A DNA stretch of 33,158 bases, taken from contig JAICZB010000002.1 in the NCBI GenBank assembly GCA_025933895.1, positions 1 to 33,158 on the forward strand, written 5' to 3'. Within the stretch, counting starts at the first letter, position 1, and every line of letters starts with the position of its first letter. Below, in pieces: positions 29,580 to 33,158 of the stretch. Both the position numbers and the translations under genes were made by a program. The notes beneath the pieces are model-generated. The model was not told the origin of the DNA, searched no databases, and saw only the letters and a program-made list of their open reading frames with translations. The stretch is from Thermoleophilia bacterium. GTDB lineage: Bacteria > Actinomycetota > Thermoleophilia > Gaiellales > Gaiellaceae.

Positions 29580-32500
29580 GTGGTGGTCTGCCCTTCATGT
29601 GGCAGGGAGAACCCCGAGGGCTTCCAGTTCTGCGGTTTCTGCACGGCGGCTCTGATCGAGCAACCTCCTGCCTCAGTTCAGGAGGAGCGGAAGATCGTCT
29701 CCGTCCTTTTCTGCGATTTGGTCGGCTTCACCGCAGCTTCCGACATGGCTGACCCGGAGGATGTGAGGGCCCGGATTCGCCCATATCACCAGCGGCTGCG
29801 GGAGGTGATCGATCGGTTCGGGGGGACGGTGGAGAAGTTCGTGGGGGATGCCGTAATGGCGGTGTTCGGGGCGCCGGCGGCGCACGAGGATGACGCGGAG
29901 CGGGCGGTCAGGGCGGGGTTGCGGATTCTGGAGGCGATCGAGGCTTTGAACGCCGAAGACGCGAGTCTCTCGTTGCAGGTGCGGGTGGGGATCCACACTG
30001 GTGAGGCGGTGGTCGCGCTCGGTGCCCGCCCGGAGGAGGGTGAGGGGATCGTGACCGGCGACGTGGTGAACACGGCGTCCCGGTTGCAGGGTGCCGCCCC
30101 GGTAGGCGGGGTCGCCGTGTCGGAGCAGACGTATCGCGCGACGGAGCGGGTCTTCGACTGGGAGCGGTTGGAGCCGGTGTTTGTGAAGGGCAAGGCGGAG
30201 CCGCTCGCTATTTACCGGCCGGTGCAGGCGCGCGCGCGGTTCGGCAGTGATGTGACGCGGATGCAAGCGACGCCGCTGGTCGGTCGCGAATTGGAACGGC
30301 AGCTGTTGATATCGACGTTTGAGCGGTCGGTGCAGCAGCAGTCCTGCCAGCTGGTGACCGTCGTCGGGGAGCCGGGGGTGGGTAAGAGCCGGCTCTGCGC
30401 GGAGTTGTTCGCGCATATCGAGCAGCGGCCCGGCCTGACCCGCTGGCGGCAGGGGCGCTGTCTGCCCTATGGGGAGGGGATCGCCTTCTGGGCGTTGGGG
30501 GAGGTAGTGAAGGCCGAGTGCGGGATCCTGGAATCGGACTCGCCGCAGGAGGCGGAGGCGAAGCTGGCGCGGGCGGTTCCCGAGGCGGAGCCGGACCGCC
30601 CCTGGCTGCTGGCCCGGCTGGCGCCGCTGGTGGGGGCACCGTCGCAGCCGGCCTCGCAGGAGGAGTCGTTCACCGCCTGGCGGCGCTTCTTCGAGTCGCT
30701 GGCGGCCGGGCGGGAGACGGTGCTGCTGTTCGAGGATCTGCACTGGGCCGACGACGCCCTGCTCGAGTTTCTGGAGCAGCTCGCCGACTGGGCCGAAGGC
30801 GTGCCCTTGCTCCTGCTATGCACGGCCCGGCCGGAGTTGCAGGAGCAGCATCCGAACTGGGCCGCGGGGTTGCGCAACGCACACACGATCAACCTGGCGC
30901 GACTGAGCGACGAGGAGACGGCCCGGCTTGTCTCCTCCTTGTTGCAGCGGACGGTGCTGCCAGTGGACACGCAGCAGGCGCTGTTGGAGCGTGCGGGTGG
31001 GAATCCGTTGTATGCGGAGGAGTTCGTGCGCCTGCTCGCGGATCGGGGCGAGCTTGGCGCCGACACGATGGTGCCGGAGTCGGTGCAGGCCCTGATCGCC
31101 GCTCGCTTGGACACGCTTAGTCCGGAGCGCAAGAGCCTGTTGCAGGACGCCTCGGTCCTGGGCAAGGTGTTCTGGGCCGGCGCGCTCGCTGCGATGGGTG
31201 ACAGGGAGGCCGGGGAGGTGGAGCGGGCCTTGCACGAGCTAAGCCGCAAGGAGCTCGTCCGCCCCAGCCGTACCAGCTCGATGCAGGGTGAGGCTGAGTA
31301 CAACTTCTGGCATGTCCTGGTCAGGGATGTCTGTTACGGCCAGATCCCGCGGGCTAAGCGAGCGGAGAGGCACCAGAACGCCGCGGAGTGGATCGGCGAG
31401 AAGGCCGGCGAGCGGGCAGAAGACTTGGCCGACGTGCTCGCCCACCACTACGTGGCCGCCGTTGAGTTGAGCCGGGCTGTCGGCTTGGCCGATGACCCGC
31501 ACTTACGCGCGCACGCGGTGCGCTATCTCGGTCTGGCCGGGGAGCGCGCATTTGGCCTCGACGTGGAACGGGCCGAACGGAACCTCGCCCTTGCACTTGC
31601 TCTTGCCTCTGAGGACGATCCGCAGAGGCCGCTGCTGCTGGAACGCTGGGCCTGGACGGCGCTTCACCTGAACCGGCTGCAAGAAGCGCGAGACGCACTC
31701 GATCAAGCCCTCACCTTCCACCGGCAGCGAGGAGACACCTTGGGCGTGGGCAGAACGCTCAGCAAACTGCACGCTGTCCTGCGCGAACTCGGCGATCCCG
31801 AGCAGGAGGCGACGCTCGTGGAAGCGCTGCGGCTGCTCGAAGCCGAGCCGCCGGGCCCGGAGCTGGTCTCTGCCTACACGCAACAGGCGCGAGCACTTTG
31901 GCTATCCGGCGCCGGCAAAGAAGCTGTGGTGGCTGCCGACAAAGCGCTGAACCTCGCAGCACGTCTCGATTTGCCCCAACCTGTAGAAGCGCTCGGCCGC
32001 CGTGGCGCCGCTCGAGCAAGCCAGGGCGAGCGAGATGGGATCGAGGAGATGCGCAGGGCGCTCAGTCTCGCTATCGAGCAGAGCGAGAACACAATCGCCG
32101 CGATGCTTTACAACAACCTTTCCATCGAAGCCTGGATCTACGAAGGCCCGCAGGCTGGCTATGACCTAAAGCGCGAGGGGATTGACTTCGCCCGGCGACG
32201 CGGCATCACCACGAACGCCGATTTCATGGCCGTTGGACTGACGTTTTTGTTGGCCGACCTGGGCCTGACCGAGGATGCCGTCACCGAAGCTGCCCGCCTG
32301 GCCGACCGGCTCGAACAGACCTCCAGTGTCAGTTTCCTCGCAGTGCGCTCCCTGCGGCAACTTCTCCTAGCCGAGCGCGGCCAGCACAAGAACGCCCCTG
32401 ACACGAAGGCTACGCTAAAGGCCGCCCGCGACAGCGGCGAACCACAGTATTTGACAATGGCGGTTGCGGGCGCCGCCAGCATCCTCCATGGGAAGAAACA

Positions 32501-32960
32501 GCCCGAACAGGCCCGTCAGCTCCTCCGCGAACTCGACCGGACCCAAGCCGCCCGCAACGACCCGTTCTACGCGAACCTGCTGCCCTGCCTCGTCCGTCTC
32601 GCGCTCGACCTAAGCGACCTCGATCTCGCCCGCAGCTTGACCGAAGGCGTGCTACCCGTCACCGCTCTCTACGAACACGTCCTTGTCAGCTGTGAGGCGC
32701 AAATGGCGGAAGCCGCCGCGAAGCACACCCAAGCGGCCAGCCTTTACACAGACGCCGCCCAACGCTGGCAGCAGTTTGGCAACCTTCCCGAACAGGCATA
32801 CGCCCTCCTCGGCCAAGGCCGCACCCTCCACGCCCTCGCCGATCCGGAAGCCGAGCAGCCCCTCCGACAAGCACGCGAACTGTTCGTCTTCACGGGCTAC
32901 AAGCCAGCCCTCGAGCAGACAGACGCACTGCTCAACCAAGCCCGAGCAGCAGCGAACTGA
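29580..32960 (+). CDS. Class III nucleotidyl cyclase-AAA-TPR regulator
   Basis: A 1126-residue cytoplasmic protein. It begins with a zinc ribbon (CPSCGRENPEGFQFCGFC). A class III cyclase domain follows (about residues 36-215), with both metal-binding Asp (LFCDLVGFT, KFVGDAVMAVFG) and the transition-state Asn/Arg (GDVVNTASRLQ), so cyclase activity is plausible. Next is an AAA/STAND-type ATPase (about 230-600) with Walker A GEPGVGKSR and Walker B-like LLFEDLHWADD, then a long TPR-like helical region to the C-terminus. This is the common cyclase-coupled signalling layout in actinobacteria; the substrate (ATP or GTP) and signal are unknown. The start is GTG at 29580 (a second GTG follows). Several stretches use more TTG, GCG and GGG codons than the operon genes. 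Confidence 0.9.
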   Translation: MVVCPSCGRENPEGFQFCGFCTAALIEQPPASVQEERKIVSVLFCDLVGFTAASDMADPEDVRARIRPYHQRLREVIDRFGGTVEKFVGDAVMAVFGAPAAHEDDAERAVRAGLRILEAIEALNAEDASLSLQVRVGIHTGEAVVALGARPEEGEGIVTGDVVNTASRLQGAAPVGGVAVSEQTYRATERVFDWERLEPVFVKGKAEPLAIYRPVQARARFGSDVTRMQATPLVGRELERQLLISTFERSVQQQSCQLVTVVGEPGVGKSRLCAELFAHIEQRPGLTRWRQGRCLPYGEGIAFWALGEVVKAECGILESDSPQEAEAKLARAVPEAEPDRPWLLARLAPLVGAPSQPASQEESFTAWRRFFESLAAGRETVLLFEDLHWADDALLEFLEQLADWAEGVPLLLLCTARPELQEQHPNWAAGLRNAHTINLARLSDEETARLVSSLLQRTVLPVDTQQALLERAGGNPLYAEEFVRLLADRGELGADTMVPESVQALIAARLDTLSPERKSLLQDASVLGKVFWAGALAAMGDREAGEVERALHELSRKELVRPSRTSSMQGEAEYNFWHVLVRDVCYGQIPRAKRAERHQNAAEWIGEKAGERAEDLADVLAHHYVAAVELSRAVGLADDPHLRAHAVRYLGLAGERAFGLDVERAERNLALALALASEDDPQRPLLLERWAWTALHLNRLQEARDALDQALTFHRQRGDTLGVGRTLSKLHAVLRELGDPEQEATLVEALRLLEAEPPGPELVSAYTQQARALWLSGAGKEAVVAADKALNLAARLDLPQPVEALGRRGAARASQGERDGIEEMRRALSLAIEQSENTIAAMLYNNLSIEAWIYEGPQAGYDLKREGIDFARRRGITTNADFMAVGLTFLLADLGLTEDAVTEAARLADRLEQTSSVSFLAVRSLRQLLLAERGQHKNAPDTKATLKAARDSGEPQYLTMAVAGAASILHGKKQPEQARQLLRELDRTQAARNDPFYANLLPCLVRLALDLSDLDLARSLTEGVLPVTALYEHVLVSCEAQMAEAAAKHTQAASLYTDAAQRWQQFGNLPEQAYALLGQGRTLHALADPEAEQPLRQARELFVFTGYKPALEQTDALLNQARAAAN

Positions 32961-33158
32961 GACGACCCCGACGAACCGTCACTTCCGTGTCTCTGTCGTT
33001 CCGGCACAGCGTCAGGCGTCATTCCGGAACTCAATGTCATCCTCGCTGCTGTGGCGGCGTCCGGTGGCTGGCAGAGACTCGGTCGGCGGCGGCTGACTCG
33101 ATTCCGAATGTCGACTGTTTGGTCTGACCTTCCAGCGTTGTGTCGCCGCCGCCGACCG
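32961..33158. repeat. Non-coding right edge with 14-bp inverted repeat
   Basis: No gene is seen after the cyclase stop. CGGTCGGCGGCGGC (33080-33093) is the exact reverse complement of the last 14 bases of the window (33145-33158), with 51 bases between them. The repeat may continue beyond the edge. It could be an end of a mobile element or a large stem-loop. Confidence 0.4.

Overview
The window reads as chromosomal DNA of a high-GC actinobacterium, most likely class Thermoleophilia (Gaiellales/Solirubrobacterales type). The reasons are near-saturated G/C at third codon positions, many GTG starts, GTGA/ATGA gene overlaps, a TatA/TatC pair without TatB, an ECF sigma factor with an RskA-type anti-sigma factor, a SARP/BTAD regulator and an adenylate cyclase-AAA-TPR regulator. 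No complete RNA gene, CRISPR array, transposase or integrase is visible.

Layout. (1) 1-4632: a left-edge gene fragment that appears frameshifted, a PAS histidine kinase whose only well-placed start is ATA, a secreted Ala/His-rich protein and, divergently, an exported animal-type heme peroxidase that ends at a perfect inverted repeat. (2) 4614-8523, minus strand: three SAM methyltransferases, a SRPBCC protein and a purple-acid-phosphatase-like enzyme, in part translationally coupled. (3) 8571-10922, plus strand: a fusion of a CDP-alcohol phosphotransferase with a sulfatase/LTA-synthase-like domain. (4) 16557-10942, minus strand: seven tightly overlapping genes (MDR dehydrogenase, divergent 6-pyruvoyl-tetrahydropterin-synthase homologue, GT4 glycosyltransferase, methyltransferase, LPG-synthase-type membrane protein, RibD-type reductase, GTP cyclohydrolase II). 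This looks like a biosynthetic operon turning GTP into a pyrimidine- or pterin-derived, possibly glycosylated and methylated compound whose identity I do not know. It is the strongest candidate for an undescribed system. (5) 16788-21596, plus strand: two exported ferritin-like paralogues, an L,D-transpeptidase, tatA, tatC, and an ECF sigma/anti-sigma pair.

(6) 21606-29428: a stretch of accessory character punctuated by three direct copies of the 3' half of a tRNA-Arg(CCU) gene (21606, 24582, 29257). The first interval holds three paralogous small CxC-x4-C proteins, a DUF6197-like protein, a thioredoxin-fold protein and an ANTAR regulator with a degenerate receiver. Two of its genes follow short leader ORFs joined by TGATG overlaps. 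The second interval holds a secreted beta-solenoid-like protein preceded by three heptamers at 11-bp spacing, a membrane Ser/Thr kinase, and, overlapping it tail to tail, a SARP regulator with universal-stress-protein-like C-terminal domains. (7) 29580-32960: a class III cyclase-AAA-TPR protein, probably translated from a leaderless mRNA.

Functional assignments come from motifs read by eye. No database search or structure prediction was run.
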